Shown: positions 1 to 11,278 of the stretch, in pieces
Layout: each line of letters starts with the position of its first letter
How positions within the stretch are numbered: position 1 is the first letter of the stretch
Assembly: GCA_963989385.1 (NCBI GenBank)
Contig: OZ022500.1
Location: 118,647,842 to 118,711,841, forward strand
Direction of reading: 5' to 3'
Origin: Ctena decussata
Taxonomy: Eukaryota; Mollusca; Bivalvia; Lucinida; Lucinidae
Length of the DNA: 64,000 bases
Translations under genes and position numbers: made by a program
The notes under the pieces: generated by a model
Told to the model about the DNA's origin: nothing
The model's database searches: none
The model's input: the letters and a program-made list of their open reading frames with translations, nothing else

Positions 1-97
1 GAACAAGCAGGTTCCTTGTACGTTGTCTTCGTTACCTGTGTTGAATGCCAGACCAGTGTGAGTAGAGGGAGAAAGTGTATACCTGTGATTGATGTTT

Positions 98-165
98 GGT
101 AGTGAGTGTAACGTCCCAGCAACAACTAGATCACACGGAGACGGGACCTCGGTTTAAAGTCGAAG
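98..165 (-). mobile_element. SINE tail fragment
   Basis: On the minus strand this reads as the 3' body of the tRNA-derived SINE seen complete at 2366: the AAACCGAGGTCCCGTCTCC segment followed by GGGACGTTA. The tRNA-like head is missing, so it is a truncated copy. Confidence 0.6.
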
Positions 166-310
166 AAGCGGGGGATCGATTGTTTGATAGTGTATTTTTT
201 CTCAAGCTTTCTATGTCGACAGTAACGAGTATTCTGTGGTAGAATAAAGTATACATTATAATCACTTTCGTAGATCACCAGCTTCGCCCTCCCCATCCCC
301 CACCTCTCCT

Positions 311-324
311 ACCACCACCACCAC

Positions 325-362
<38 letters not shown>
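311..362. repeat. CCA/CA microsatellite
   Basis: A short run of CCA triplets is followed by about 17 CA dinucleotides. The minus-strand reading frame across it is only a translation of the repeat. Confidence 0.9.
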
Positions 363-364
<2 letters not shown>

Positions 365-549
365 TTTTTCGTTTTGTTATGTCGTTTCTGTAACGTTCTT
401 GTTGATATGCGATATGGGTCGATAAAATTACGGCCAAATACCTCAAGATTTTGTTTATGCAAAAGGAAGTATATTTTGATTATATTGAGTGAAAAATAGG
501 CGGTACACATGCTATTTAATTTAATGTCATTAAAATATTTGATACCCAA

Positions 550-2280
550 ATAACACGTCCTAGTCAGTTACTAACATATTAAGCCATTGTGTCTTAAAAA
601 TAAAATTGATTTTAATAGAGTTAAACCTTAATTTACCTCAGGAAAATAGAAAATGTTATTCAACTTTGTCAAATGTCGCTGATACTTATCGGGGAAATGC
701 AATGAATAAATATTAATAATTAACGTGTTTCACGTAAAATGGTACCTTATTTCCCTGAGACAAAGTCGCATTTGTGCAATGGCGCCATCTTTTAGAAACA
801 TTAGAAAAAAAATGCAATTTTTTTGGCATCGCACTTAATGCTTAATATATGACTTACACTTTCGTGGCATCTTAATGTAAGTTTTAATGTCTGGTATCCC
901 GTTTTACGACTTCAAAGTTTGCACAACTTCTCAAGCTACTTCTGACTTCCAACTTTAATCCGGGTTTATATTTCGAGTTTTTCCTGCTTTCTAAATCCTG
1001 CCCTCAGCCTCGTGACTTCATACTTCTACTTGTTCGACATCAAAAAGGTCTAAAATTCCTGACTCTGACAGTCGTAAAGCTGTTATTTTGATGAATGGAT
1101 GTAACTGAAGTTCAAAGCCAGGATAAAGAAGCAGACGTCACATACATGAAGTTACGATATTGGTGTTATTAAAAACTCTTTGCAACGTAAGTTTGGGTAA
1201 AATTGAATTTGGAAGTTTGAAATAAGAAAACGTGAAGTATGTAGAAGTCCATCCAGTACATTCATTTGACCTATTCCGGTGGATTCACCTATTCCGGTGT
1301 ATCCTGTTTCTTTCTCTGCAACGAAACAAGCTAGAAGCGAAATGATTTTTAGGTAATTACTTTCAATATTTATTTGTCAAACCCACATATAGTAAGGATC
1401 TCATTTATCAATCAAAGATACGGAAAACTGAATTTAAATGTGGCTGGTAATGCATATTTAACAAGAAAAATGACAGATGTTTTCAGGCCAACTGTGAAAA
1501 TAGGGTCAGACAATATTTGTGTAAACAAATATGTCGTAAACCTATATGTCTGTCGATTGCTCATTTTATTAGCTATCTAAACCGATAAATATCAAAATGA
1601 AATAAAATCCGTTACTTAGGTTTATTGAAATTTTAATTTATTAGCTCATTTAGCCTATTCCGGCGGATGGTATATTTGGGGAATGTCTCTGAGTTCTAAA
1701 ATCCATATTAGTGCTGCATTCACGTCATGCAATTTGAATAATGTAAGTAAAACTCCATAAGGCCTAATTTTGAATTGGCATTTATCATAGAATCTTGAAA
1801 AATATCAAACATTGTACTTACGGGCACTGAATCACCGAAATAATTTTTCAGTGAAACCGTGTGCATAATCAGATGTTTTAAATAATCAATTATGTCAAAT
1901 AAACATTTGTTTGCATAAAATCATCTTTCATCGAGCTAGCAATAATCCGACAGTTTACTTTTGGGGCGCCCCTCGGCGGTTCTTTAGATGTATTGTAAAA
2001 AATTTACAGGTCCACCGGAATAAAAGAAGGTGCGTCGAAACAGGATAAAAGACAACGTCTGGTTGTCGTCAGATTTCCCTATCTTCCTCAAATAGTTTGT
2101 GAACCCAAACAAAGTGCCTTAAACAAGAGGCTTTTATTTATTTAATGACACAAATAAATTAAAAAATGACAGTGTATTTAGACTGTAGCGCACGGTCGAC
2201 TAAAACATGCGTCGGAATAGGTCAAATGACTGTACGTCCGTCTAGTATTAGACAGCTTCATAAATGACTTCTATATTCTT
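550..2280. other. non-coding stretch, nothing recognised
   Basis: AT-rich sequence with stops in all frames. The phrase CCTATTCCGG recurs near 1270, 1290 and 1650, with a related form near 2210, which hints at a diverged repeat. I see no exon-like frame with good splice signals. Confidence 0.5.
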
Positions 2281-2365
2281 AATGCTAAACTTCCGGTCTT
2301 ATGAGAAATCTCCAATTGCTACATTTCCAGCTTCATGATAGACATCTAGACTTCCAAATTTTAAA

Positions 2366-2529
2366 GGAGCGGCTGTAGTGTAGTGGATAACACTCCAGAC
2401 TATCAATCTAGGGGTCGCAAGATCGATCCCTCGCTTCTCCGGTCTTTCGGATGAGACTATAAACCGAGGTCCCGTCTCCATATGACCTCGTTGTTGGTGG
2501 GACGTTAAACCCGAGTTCACTCACTCACT
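2366..2529 (+). mobile_element. tRNA-derived SINE
   Basis: The head looks like a tRNA, with an A-box-like TAGTGTAGTGG and a B-box-like GATCGATCCC about 40 bases later. The body contains GAGGTCCCGTCTCC and GACGTTAAACCCGAGTTCAC and ends in CACT repeats. The same body occurs at 24740, 24854 and, inverted, at 98. It is not scored as a functional tRNA because a clean cloverleaf does not form and the sequence continues directly into the SINE body. Confidence 0.8.
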
Positions 2530-3800
2530 CCAAAGTTTAATCTTCAAGCTTCATGACGGACTTCTAGTAGCCAGTTTTATAGCTCCAAGACGAACTTCTG
2601 AAGGCGTCCAGCTTCATGACGGTCATCTAATAACTAGTCTTCCAGCTTTATAATGGACTTCTAATTACTTATCTTCCAGCTTCTTAACGGACATCTAGTA
2701 ACTAGTCTTCCACCGTATTGACTGGCTTCTAATAACCAGTCTTGTCTTCCACTTCTAATAACTCGTCTCCCAGCTTCATGATTGACGTCTAATAACCAGT
2801 TTTCCAGCTTTATGACGAACGTCTCGTCTTCCAGCTTCATGAAGGACTTCTAATAACTAGACATCTAGACTTCTAAAAGCTTCATGATGGACTTCTAATA
2901 GTCAGTCTTCCACTTCACGAGGAACTTCTAATAACTAGTCTTCTCCCGTCATGACGATCTTCTAATAACTAGTCGTGTCTTCCAGCTCCATGAAGAACTT
3001 CCAATAACTAGTCATCCAGCTTCATAATTGATGCCTAATAACCAGTCAGCCAGCTTTATGGCGAACGTCTAGACTTCCAGCTTCATGAAGAACTTCTAAT
3101 TACTAGTCATCCAGCTTCAGATGTATTTCTGAATACTACTCTTCCGGCTTTATGACAGACTGCTAGATGCAAACCTAATTCCAACTTCCTAACAGACATC
3201 TCTATGTTAGACGTCCATTTTTTTACTTACTTCTAACTACTTCTCTTCCGGCTTTTTACCGGACTTTTAATAGCCATTCGCTCAGCTTCATGGTGGACTT
3301 CTAAATACTGGTCATCCAGCTTCATGACATATTTCTAACTACTCTTCCGGTTTTACGACGGACTTCTAATAACAAGTCTTTCTGCTTCATGGCGGACCTT
3401 TATATACTATTCTTCCAGCTTTATGAGGGACTTCTAATACATGTATCTACAGTCAACTCTCGATATCTGAAAGCCGAAGTTCATCCCAAACTACCGATAT
3501 CTCAAAGTAAATTTTCTGTTGTTGAAATGAAAATAAAACTAGGAAATGTGCCCAAACTATGTTATTTGATATAATATGATACTTTGAGATATCAGTGTTC
3601 GAGATATCGAGAGTTGGCTGTAGTTTTACAGCTTTATATTGAACTTCTAAATACTAATCTGTCAGCTTCATGACGAACTTCTAAAACCCCGTATTCCAGC
3701 TTCAGATGTACTTCTAAATGCTACTCTTACGGCTTTATGACAGACTATATACAAAGATGCTAATCTTCTGATTTCCTAACAGACATCTGAGTTTCAGACA
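2530..3800. repeat. degenerate ~40-bp tandem repeat
   Basis: Dozens of diverged copies of a unit like CTTCCAGCTTCATGA then CGGACTTCTAATAACTAGT. Copies vary in length and order. A MITE at 3450 interrupts the array. Similar but weaker units resume at about 4200-4310 and 4650-4860. Confidence 0.8.
3450..3620. mobile_element. MITE, TIR CAGTCAACTCTCGATATC
   Basis: A 171-bp element with near-perfect terminal inverted repeats: CAGTCAACTCTCGATATC at the left and GATATCGAGAGTTGGCTG at the right, flanked by TA on both sides. TA duplication and this end sequence fit the Tc1/mariner/pogo group. A diverged second copy lies at 7899-8097. It has no coding capacity. Confidence 0.8.
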
Positions 3801-4312
3801 TCCAAGGACAATCTTTTACCAGGACCTGTAATCATGGAAGTAAACTTGGTAATTGAGTCCTCTGCACGCTCAGCAGCAGAAATAAGGGAATTCCAATCTC
3901 TAATAGTCGGGGGAAAAACTGGACTGTAAATGACAGTCCCAGTCAGTGGGGTCTGAAATGAAATTTAACGATGATTTCTGGTACGCCAGCTTTGGGGAAC
4001 AACGCCATTTATGGGTATACTGGCTGTACCCTTCAGACCTTTGTAAGGCATTGTGGGTCTACTATATCTTTCCTCCTCTTTTTCAGAGATTCAACTTGAG
4101 TTTCTCCTGAATGCCAGCCATACTCCAAGTGTCATGTTATAGATCTAGCCACCCTTTTCTGCACCTTCTCAGGTACATCTTGAAGGAGTATACTTTGGGG
4201 GTCCAAAACTTCTATATGCGGGTCTTCCAATTGCATGGGTACTATTTCGGTTTAGTGACGGTCCTGCAATTTCATGGCTAGTCTTTCGGTTGTGTTACGG
4301 GCTTCTAAATCT
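3801..4312. other. non-coding repeat-derived stretch
   Basis: Diverged repeat sequence joining the tandem array to the palindrome that follows. No exon or RNA gene is recognised. Confidence 0.4.
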
Positions 4313-4648
4313 CAGGGTATAATCGATTCCGCCAATTTTCGCTTCCTGCAGAGACTGTACATCATATTTGGCTTCCGCAGAGACTGTCCGCGAACTCTTG
4401 CTTCCTGCAGGGACTACTGTCCTCGAAAATTGGCTTCCTGCCGAGACTGTCCGCGTGACTCTGCTTCCTGCCGAGAATGTCGGCAGGAAGCAGAATCACG
4501 CGGACAGCGGACAGTCTCTGCAGGAAGCCATTTATCATGTACAGAAGTCTCGGCAGGAAGCAAGAGATCGCGGACAGTCTCGGCGGAAGCCAAATATAAT
4601 GTACAGTCTCTGCAGGAAGCGAAAACTAGCGGAATCGATTTTACCCTG
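4313..4648. mobile_element. 336-bp palindromic element with internal repeats
   Basis: The two halves are inverted copies. The left end reads CAGGGTATAATCGATTCCGC and the right end GCGGAATCGATTTTACCCTG. Each half also holds several direct copies of CTTCCTGCAGAGACTGT, so the whole is a long hairpin made of smaller repeats. Open frames across it in several registers are explained by the symmetry. It is probably a non-autonomous foldback or MITE. The central axis is near 4480. Confidence 0.8.
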
Positions 4649-4869
4649 TGTAAATGCAGGTCTTCCATTTCATTGCCAGTTTTTCAGTTTTGTGACGGGC
4701 TTCTAACTGCAGGTCTTTCGATTTAAATAGTTTCGGGCTTCTAATTGCTGGTCTTGCAATTTCATGGCTATTTTCAGTTACGTGACGGAGTTTTAATGCA
4801 GCAGGAATTTCATGTTTTGTGACGGGCTTCTTATATTGATCTTCCAATTTCAGGACGTACAAATGCTAA

Positions 4870-5690
4870 GCTTTGAGCTTATGTAGATTCCAACGTAATA
4901 ACTTCTTTATGTACGACATAAACACTGTTATAAAAGTAAAACAAAAATGGGTATCTGTTTTCTTGATCTTACTTTAAATTTCTGTGGTATCGATCAGGCA
5001 ATTTTTATGGTTTCAGTGACCCTGTTAGCAATTTGTCGAAATTAGTGGCAGGCCGGCATAATTAATTTTCATTTTGGTTGAATGACAACTATCAGCTTCG
5101 TTATGGTATATGAATTTGATAAATATTCTCTTCAATAACATAAAATGTTAAGAATTAAGCTCTAAGACAGTCATTTAACTATTGTTTTTTTTTTGTTTTT
5201 TGTTTTTTTGTTTGTTTTTTGTTGTTGTTTTTTTTTGTAATGAAGAAATGTATATGCTCACATGTATTGCATGTCCTTTAGATACAGAATAAGTCACGAC
5301 AGAAGAAAGGAAACATCATGATCGGCAGAAAGCGAATTCTCATACCGTCTGTGCATTCTCCACACTCTGAAAACTTTATCGAGATGTTTTTTTTTCTTGT
5401 TGTTGTTGTTTTCGCTGGTTGTAAGATACCTTTTCACTCTCACGACACGGCTCATAAGAAACAGAGAAAAGACAGTCGAAAGAAACTATCAAACTACATA
5501 TTGATAGTACTAATGTATCAAATGCCTACTTTTCAAATACTTAACTTTTCATTTAAAGTGTTTGTGCTACTGGGCTATAAAAAGAAATATTTATTTGCAA
5601 TCACAATATTGAAATAGACAGTGAAAAGCATTGCAGGGGCAATAAATTAAGGCCTAACCAGGATAAGAACTTTTTAAAACTTAAAAAAGA
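4870..5690. other. non-coding, contains poly-T tract
   Basis: AT-rich sequence with a T/G-rich tract at about 5185-5240. A 99-codon open frame at 5318-5617 has low-complexity content and no family resemblance that I can see. Confidence 0.4.
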
Positions 5691-5699
5691 AATAAGAAC

Positions 5700-6080
5700 T
5701 CGCGGCTTGTTTGAACAGGAAGATTCAGATCAGCCTGCCCATTGGCGCAGTCTGATCAGAGTCTTCCTCGTTCGTAAAGGCAACCTCTAGATCCTGAGGA
5801 AAACTATAGTGAAATACAAAACTTATCAGCCCTCGAGGAGCTCTAATTTCGCATATTCTGTAAGGTAATAGAACCGATCCGTAAATTATGGCCACAAGAT
5901 CAGCAAAGCAAAACCTGCCTTAGGGCATTCATATTCAGGCTAAACTCACATTGGCATATATATTCACGCAGACTAATCAGAATCATACAGTCTGTGGATC
6001 AAAATATCTCAGAGTGCTCAAATGCGCAAGCTGAACAGACTGACTCTTCGCTGGCCGAATATACCTATGGTCTTTTATCT
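5700..6080. repeat. diverged copy of the CAGACTGATCAGACTG repeat family
   Basis: GATCAGCCTGCCCATTGG and CAGTCTGATCAGAGTCTTC match the core of the MITE family at 18918, 20501, 25741 and 58031. The family's terminal repeats are not clear here. Confidence 0.5.
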
Positions 6081-7140
6081 CTGACCGTGTTTCTTGGTTA
6101 AAATTCAAGCACTCGGATTCCTCACCGCGGATGAAGAAACGCGTCCTGTGATTTCACTTTGTTTTGTGAATCAAGTTCTTGCAAGTCATATTTTAAGGCC
6201 TTGCAAGACATATTTAAAATAAGAAACTAAAACAAAAGTTTTGCAGATATGTATGGAAATGGAAAGGTAAGAACGCCTCGTATTTATTTTTAATATAAAT
6301 GATTTTGTAGTGGCAGTTCATATCAAAATAGAATATCGATGCATTTTGTGATTGGCACAATTTTAAATCATATTAAGATTATGATGATGTCTTAGATTAC
6401 ATATCATACTTTGCATATTATATTAAGCATTTATAGAGGTATGTTAAAATGGAAAAGCCTGTATTCTATAATGACAGCATACTATCATTTTAGAGTCGCC
6501 AATGATTATATATAGCATTTCTGTCTTGAAACGCCTGTGGCCAGACTGGATTCGCACGACGATAGCCTGCATTCTCATCTTTTTTTCTAATATGTCACAT
6601 GGAGCTATAGGGCATATACGACTAGCAAATACTCAGATTTGTAGTCTAATAAGACAAGAAACATCTTTAAAAAAGATAATTGTCGAAGGTGCGGCAGACC
6701 GAAAGCGCGGTACGGTTATGGCTTTCATACTAGACCTTTAAATACACGATCGGAAATCTCGAGTGCGCCTGATTTACGGCTGCTCAAACGGGTCGTGAAA
6801 TTTGCAAATACACTTTTCGTCATTCGTTAATATTGAATAAAACACGTAGATCCGCAAATAACGGCGATTAAATTAAAAAGGAAACGAAGCCAAAATAAAG
6901 TTTGTATTCATAAAACGTCATTTTAAAACTGTTTCTTTTCACAAATGGTAGATTGTGTTTATTATCCCCCATACAATAAAAACCCGGATGCAGGTCATGC
7001 CTGCTCTGATATGTCTACGACAAATAAGGGATGAAATATAATGAGGTTCGAAAAAAAGTGCTCTGAACCATTACAAGGACAGATCAGGTCAGTTCTATCA
7101 TATCCACTGCCAAAGACCAATGTTAACTGACTTTCACCGG
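6081..7140. other. non-coding, nothing recognised
   Basis: AT-rich. The open frames are short and show no family features. A six-codon ATG frame at 6249 runs into a GTAAGA donor, but it is too short to call. Confidence 0.4.
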
Positions 7141-7149
7141 CACTGAATT

Positions 7150-7840
7150 ATAACTCCGCACTAAAACATAGCGACACTTCACATTCCAGACTTCACACTT
7201 CATACTAATATACTCTCATATTTCATATCTTACACCTGATACGTCATAATTCAAACTTCACTAAAATTCATAGTTCATACGGTGGAGTAAATAACTTAAC
7301 AATTAGCATTAACCTCTAATCCGTGCACTTGAGTTCTTTTCAGCCAATAACTGTCTGAGGCCGATTCAACATGATATAACTTTACCCTGATTAACTTTGA
7401 TTGCTGGACGTATCCAGTCTTCATTTTTGGCGGGAATGGCGGGTCGCCATTCCCGCCAATTTATTTATTTTATTAAATTATCCTACAGTGACCATCACAA
7501 ATTATAAATCTGGCAGATAAAAGTTCTTTTACTGGCGACCATTATTATGCTTAAGGTATAGTTTTTCGTGAGAAATTTAAAATGTAATAGAAACATTGAG
7601 GGCGTATATCTTTAAGTATCAAGTTGGAATCAGAACGCATGAAAGTGTGACATATCAACAGTGAAATGTGAAGTGTGAACCAGGAATTGGAAAACACAAA
7701 ATAGGATCTGTGAGGTATGAAACGTGAGCTCTAAATTGTGAAAAATGATGTATGAAATATGAACTTTGGACTGGGAAGTTGAATTCATAGTAATAGCGCT
7801 CTGCCAAGTGAGAAGTATGAAATTTGAAGCTATCACAGGT
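7150..7840. repeat. inverted GAAGTGTGAA-type repeat tracts
   Basis: About 7160-7290 is made of CTTCACACTTCAT-like words. About 7625-7830 is made of their reverse complement, as in GTGAAATGTGAAGTGTGAA. The roughly 330-bp core between them contains a separate hairpin at 7429. A second inverted pair of the same words lies at 27140-27715. Confidence 0.6.
7429..7457. promoter_or_regulatory. 12-bp perfect hairpin with paired E2F-like motifs
   Basis: GGCGGGAATGGC, a 5-base loop, then GCCATTCCCGCC. Each arm reads GGCGGGAA outward, which matches the E2F core. No gene is seen nearby, so a regulatory role is speculative. Confidence 0.35.
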
Positions 7841-7898
7841 GCTTTTGGGGTTTATTTATAATACTGTAATAACTCTGTGCAATATTCTTGCTTAAATA

Positions 7899-8097
7899 CA
7901 GATCAACCACTGATATCTCAAAGTACCTCCTTATATCAAAGAATGTAGTTTGCACACATTACCTATTTTTTCTTTGCATTTCAACCCCTGCTATTACAAA
8001 CTACTGGTATCTCAAAGTAAATTTTCTGGGGCCAGAAAATTTACTTTTAGATATCCGAGTAGTTTGAGATGAACTTTGAGATATCGAGAGTTGACTG
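7899..8097. mobile_element. MITE, second copy of the CAGTCAACTCTC family
   Basis: The right end GATATCGAGAGTTGACTG followed by TA matches the element at 3450. The left end, CAGATCAACCACTGATATC, is diverged. Internal GATATCTCAAAGTA words are shared between the copies. Confidence 0.65.
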
Positions 8098-8613
8098 TAA
8101 GTAGATAGTAATTCACTCTGCTTAGTTGTAAAAGGGTATGATATACAAGCCCGTTGGTTGAATATAAAAATGTAAAGACCCTGATTAAACTGCTTCCCCT
8201 ACTGGTTCTACACTTCTCCGGTATATCTGTTTCAATGGTGTGAACTTTAAAGACTAAAACTGAAACGAAAAGAAAGTGATCATGGTAAGATGTAGAGATA
8301 TTTCATTTTTAACACTTAATACAAAGAATAGCAACGCGTCGGAAAGATTACTGATAAGTTATTACCAAAAATAACGCCATTTTTACCATTATATAAAGGT
8401 GACTCGATTCTTTAGTTCGATAAAAGTGTCATAAAAGGGACAGAGGCAAACAGTGCAAGTACGCTACAATGACAAGTGGACTCATATAAAATAAAAGGGT
8501 AGAAGAGTCCAGTAGGCATGAACAGCAAGGTAAAGTATTGCACATAAGATATAGTACATCAGACTAAGATGGCAGTGCATTGCACTATTTCTGTGCCCTA
8601 CAGGTCATTAAGA

Positions 8614-8621
8614 ACACATAC

Positions 8622-8672
<51 letters not shown>
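8614..8672. repeat. CA microsatellite
   Basis: About 25 CA dinucleotides with one early G interruption. Confidence 0.9.
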
Positions 8673-8674
<2 letters not shown>

Positions 8675-8760
8675 GCAAACGTAAAATGAATTGTTATAAG
8701 TTAAAAACTTATTTTTGAAAACTTTTCTGTAAACTTGTATTACTTTTGTTATCACCATTA

Positions 8761-8800
8761 TGATAATAATAATAATAATGATAATAATAATAATAATATG
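8761..8800. repeat. AAT trinucleotide repeat
   Basis: TAATAATAATGATAATAATA-type run. It accounts for the asparagine stretch in the open frame that crosses it. Confidence 0.8.
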
Positions 8801-9004
8801 ATCATAGTTATTTGTATCATTGCCATTGTTAGCATCATTATTGTTGTTATTAATTTTAGTGTCATTAATATTATATCTGATTATAGCAAAATAAATGAAA
8901 CGGATGACTTACCAGAAATGTATATATTTTGTTGTCGTTTACATGTTGTTTTTTCATTAACGAAAAAAAAAGAAGAGAAAGAGCCCAAAAAACAAGCTAC
9001 AGTG

Positions 9005-9050
9005 CCCCCCCCCCCCGCCCAACACACACACACACACACACACACAGAGA
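9005..9050. repeat. poly-C plus CA microsatellite
   Basis: A run of about 12 C is followed by about 13 CA dinucleotides. Confidence 0.85.
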
Positions 9051-9347
9051 GATAAAATAATAGCAAAATGTCAGTAGGACAACAAAACAAGCAACTTTAT
9101 TGTGCTCATAAACTCCACATTGGGAATGTTTTGGATTCCATGCACAAATCCATAACGGAAATATTGCTATTTTGTTAATGGGTTTATTTCATATTCGAAA
9201 AGAAAATAAACGCGAACAAGGTTAGGATATAAGCTATGACTCAGGTCTTACGAGTCGTAAGTACAAATTGGAGCACTTATCATTGTTTCATGAAATGAAG
9301 CCAGCTACCAGGACACTTCGTAAAAGTAGCCAGTGAGCCCATAAACA

Positions 9348-9535
9348 ATTATACCACCCTTACCAGAAAACGCCAACTTTAGCACGAAATATTGCGCAGT
9401 GAGCAAGGTCTACACTGGTAAGGGTGGTATAAAATAGTTATACCGTGGTTTGTCCACCTGTACAGGAGATAATCCACTCGCTAAAGCTCGTGGATTATCT
9501 CCTCGTACAGGCGGACAAACCGTGCTATAACTATT
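9348..9535. mobile_element. double inverted-repeat hairpin element
   Basis: An outer pair, TTATACCACCCTTACCAG and CTGGTAAGGGTGGTATAA (about 9349-9432), is followed by a larger palindrome at about 9434-9533. That palindrome pairs CCGTGGTTTGTCCACCTGTA with its complement TACAGGCGGACAAACCG around a short loop near 9485. It looks like a MITE. No coding frame is present. Confidence 0.65.
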
Positions 9536-9809
9536 ACGGAACGCTTGCTTTTATGGATTCTGTTGGTAACTGACTTGACCCAACATTAAACTGGCTTTTT
9601 AACACCTGAGATTTTACTGACTTCCTTATCTGGCTATATTTTCATTCAAAATATGGCTGTGAAGTGTGTTGGCTACCCTTTAAACCTATTTATAATTTCG
9701 TTTCCTCCGTAGCTTTAAGATGTTTTCATTTTTATCCTTGCATGTCCAGGAATCCACAATGAAACCCTGCATTGCAGGACTTCTAACATTAACAATGGTC
9801 CAAAAGATA

Positions 9810-10739
9810 AGGTTAGTTTATTTCTTAACTTTAAGGGCAGATTACTGATTGTTAATTCTAGGGTTAGTTTATTTGCTAACTTAAGGACAAGTTACTGGTT
9901 ATTGACTTTTGGGTTAGTCTATTTGTTTACTTCAAAGACTGTCTTCAGAGTAGCATGTACTATATGCTAACTTTAAGGCCACGTTTCGGGATGTTAACTT
10001 TATGGTTAATTAGTTTGTTACAAGTTACTGGTTGTTAACATAGGTTAAGTTTATTTTTATTTTTAAATGCAAATAGAAGCAGCGATAGTGTAGTGGTTTT
10101 AGGCGCTAGACTAACAATCCAGGAGTCGCAGGTTCCATTCTCCGCTCCTCCGCTATTTCGGAGAAGTCCCGTCTCCGTATGACCTATGTATTGGAGTACT
10201 TTTACTCGCTCACTCGAGGGTAAATTTCTGGTTGTTGACTTAAGAGTTAGTTTATTGGTTGTTGACTTAAGAGTTAGTTTATTTGTTAACTTTAAGGGAA
10301 GGTTACTGATTGTCGTCTTTAGGGTTAGTTTATTTGCTAAAATAAGGGCAAGTTACTGGTCGTTGCCTTTAGGGTTAGTTTATTTAACAACTTGATGAGC
10401 AAGGTAATGGTTGTCGACTTTAGGGTTACATAATTCGCTTACCTTTAGGGCCAGCTAGTGGTTGTCGACCTAAGGGTTAGTTGTTTTTTTTTGTTAACTG
10501 GAAGGGCAAGTTGCAGTTTATCGACTTTAAGGTTAATTTATTTGCTAACTTTAAAGGCAAGTTACTGTTTATTGACTTATGCCAATTATTGGCAGTTACT
10601 GGTTATTGACTATCGGGTTAGTTAACTTATTTACTTTAAGGGCAGGTAGTTATCGATTTTAGTCAATGGCAAGTTACTTGTTGTCGACTTCAGAGTTAGT
10701 TTATTTGCTAATTTTGAGGGCGAATTGCTCGTTGCTGAC
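9810..10739. repeat. degenerate ~50-bp tandem repeat
   Basis: Repeated phrases such as GGGTTAGTTTATTTGCTAAC and GGCAAGTTACTGGTTGTTGA. The tract is split by a SINE at 10078 and by the 5-kb element beginning at 10745. It resumes at 15817 and again after 16350. Confidence 0.75.
10078..10216 (+). mobile_element. tRNA-derived SINE, internally shortened
   Basis: The A-box-like TAGTGTAGTGG and the B-box region GCAGGTTCCATTCT are followed by a shortened body, GTCCCGTCTCCGTATGACC, and a CGCTCACTCG tail. It is inserted inside the ~50-bp repeat tract. Confidence 0.7.
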
Positions 10740-11278
10740 TTCAGCAGTCTGGGGACTTACGGTTTTCCATCACGCACATTTGTGATGGTCAGTCATAACT
10801 TTTACATTTTTCAGTCCAGCTCACTAAAATGGCAATTTAATCCACTGGCAGTGTTCAGTAAAACCTGTCTACACTTAAATTCAGCCCTTAACTATTCTCA
10901 GTATAAACAGTCTGTATTTTGGTTCTTTCTGTAGAATTATGGTTAAAATTATGCAAATATTGCTGTGCATTTGACTTGTTTTATTTCCAAGAAAAATACA
11001 AGTTTACTTTCTATTTTTTATAAAGTGTTACGGTCAAAATTGTCTACAATGCTTGCTTTTTTTTGTAACGGATGCTAACTGTACGAGTTACTCGACAGAA
11101 AAGTACTTGTTTTTTGCCTTTGTTATGGTCAGCCAAAACACCAGAAGAAACCAACGTCATGACTTTCCATCACGTTTCATCCTTCGGAAATGTAGTGACA
11201 TCTTGTGGTAAAAATTTCAGTAATTATGTTATTGTAAGACATCATGTCAGTTCATTTAAAGTGCATGGTTAACCATTA

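Noticed and set aside
2366..2440. tRNA gene
   Set aside because: The A and B boxes are present, but the arms do not pair cleanly and the sequence runs into a SINE body shared by other copies.
4368..4726. Cysteine/arginine-rich frames in several registers
   Set aside because: They arise from the palindrome and its repeated internal word.
6249..6266. Six-codon ATG frame ending AAG|GTAAGA
   Set aside because: Too short to separate from chance, although the donor is good and the phase is 0.
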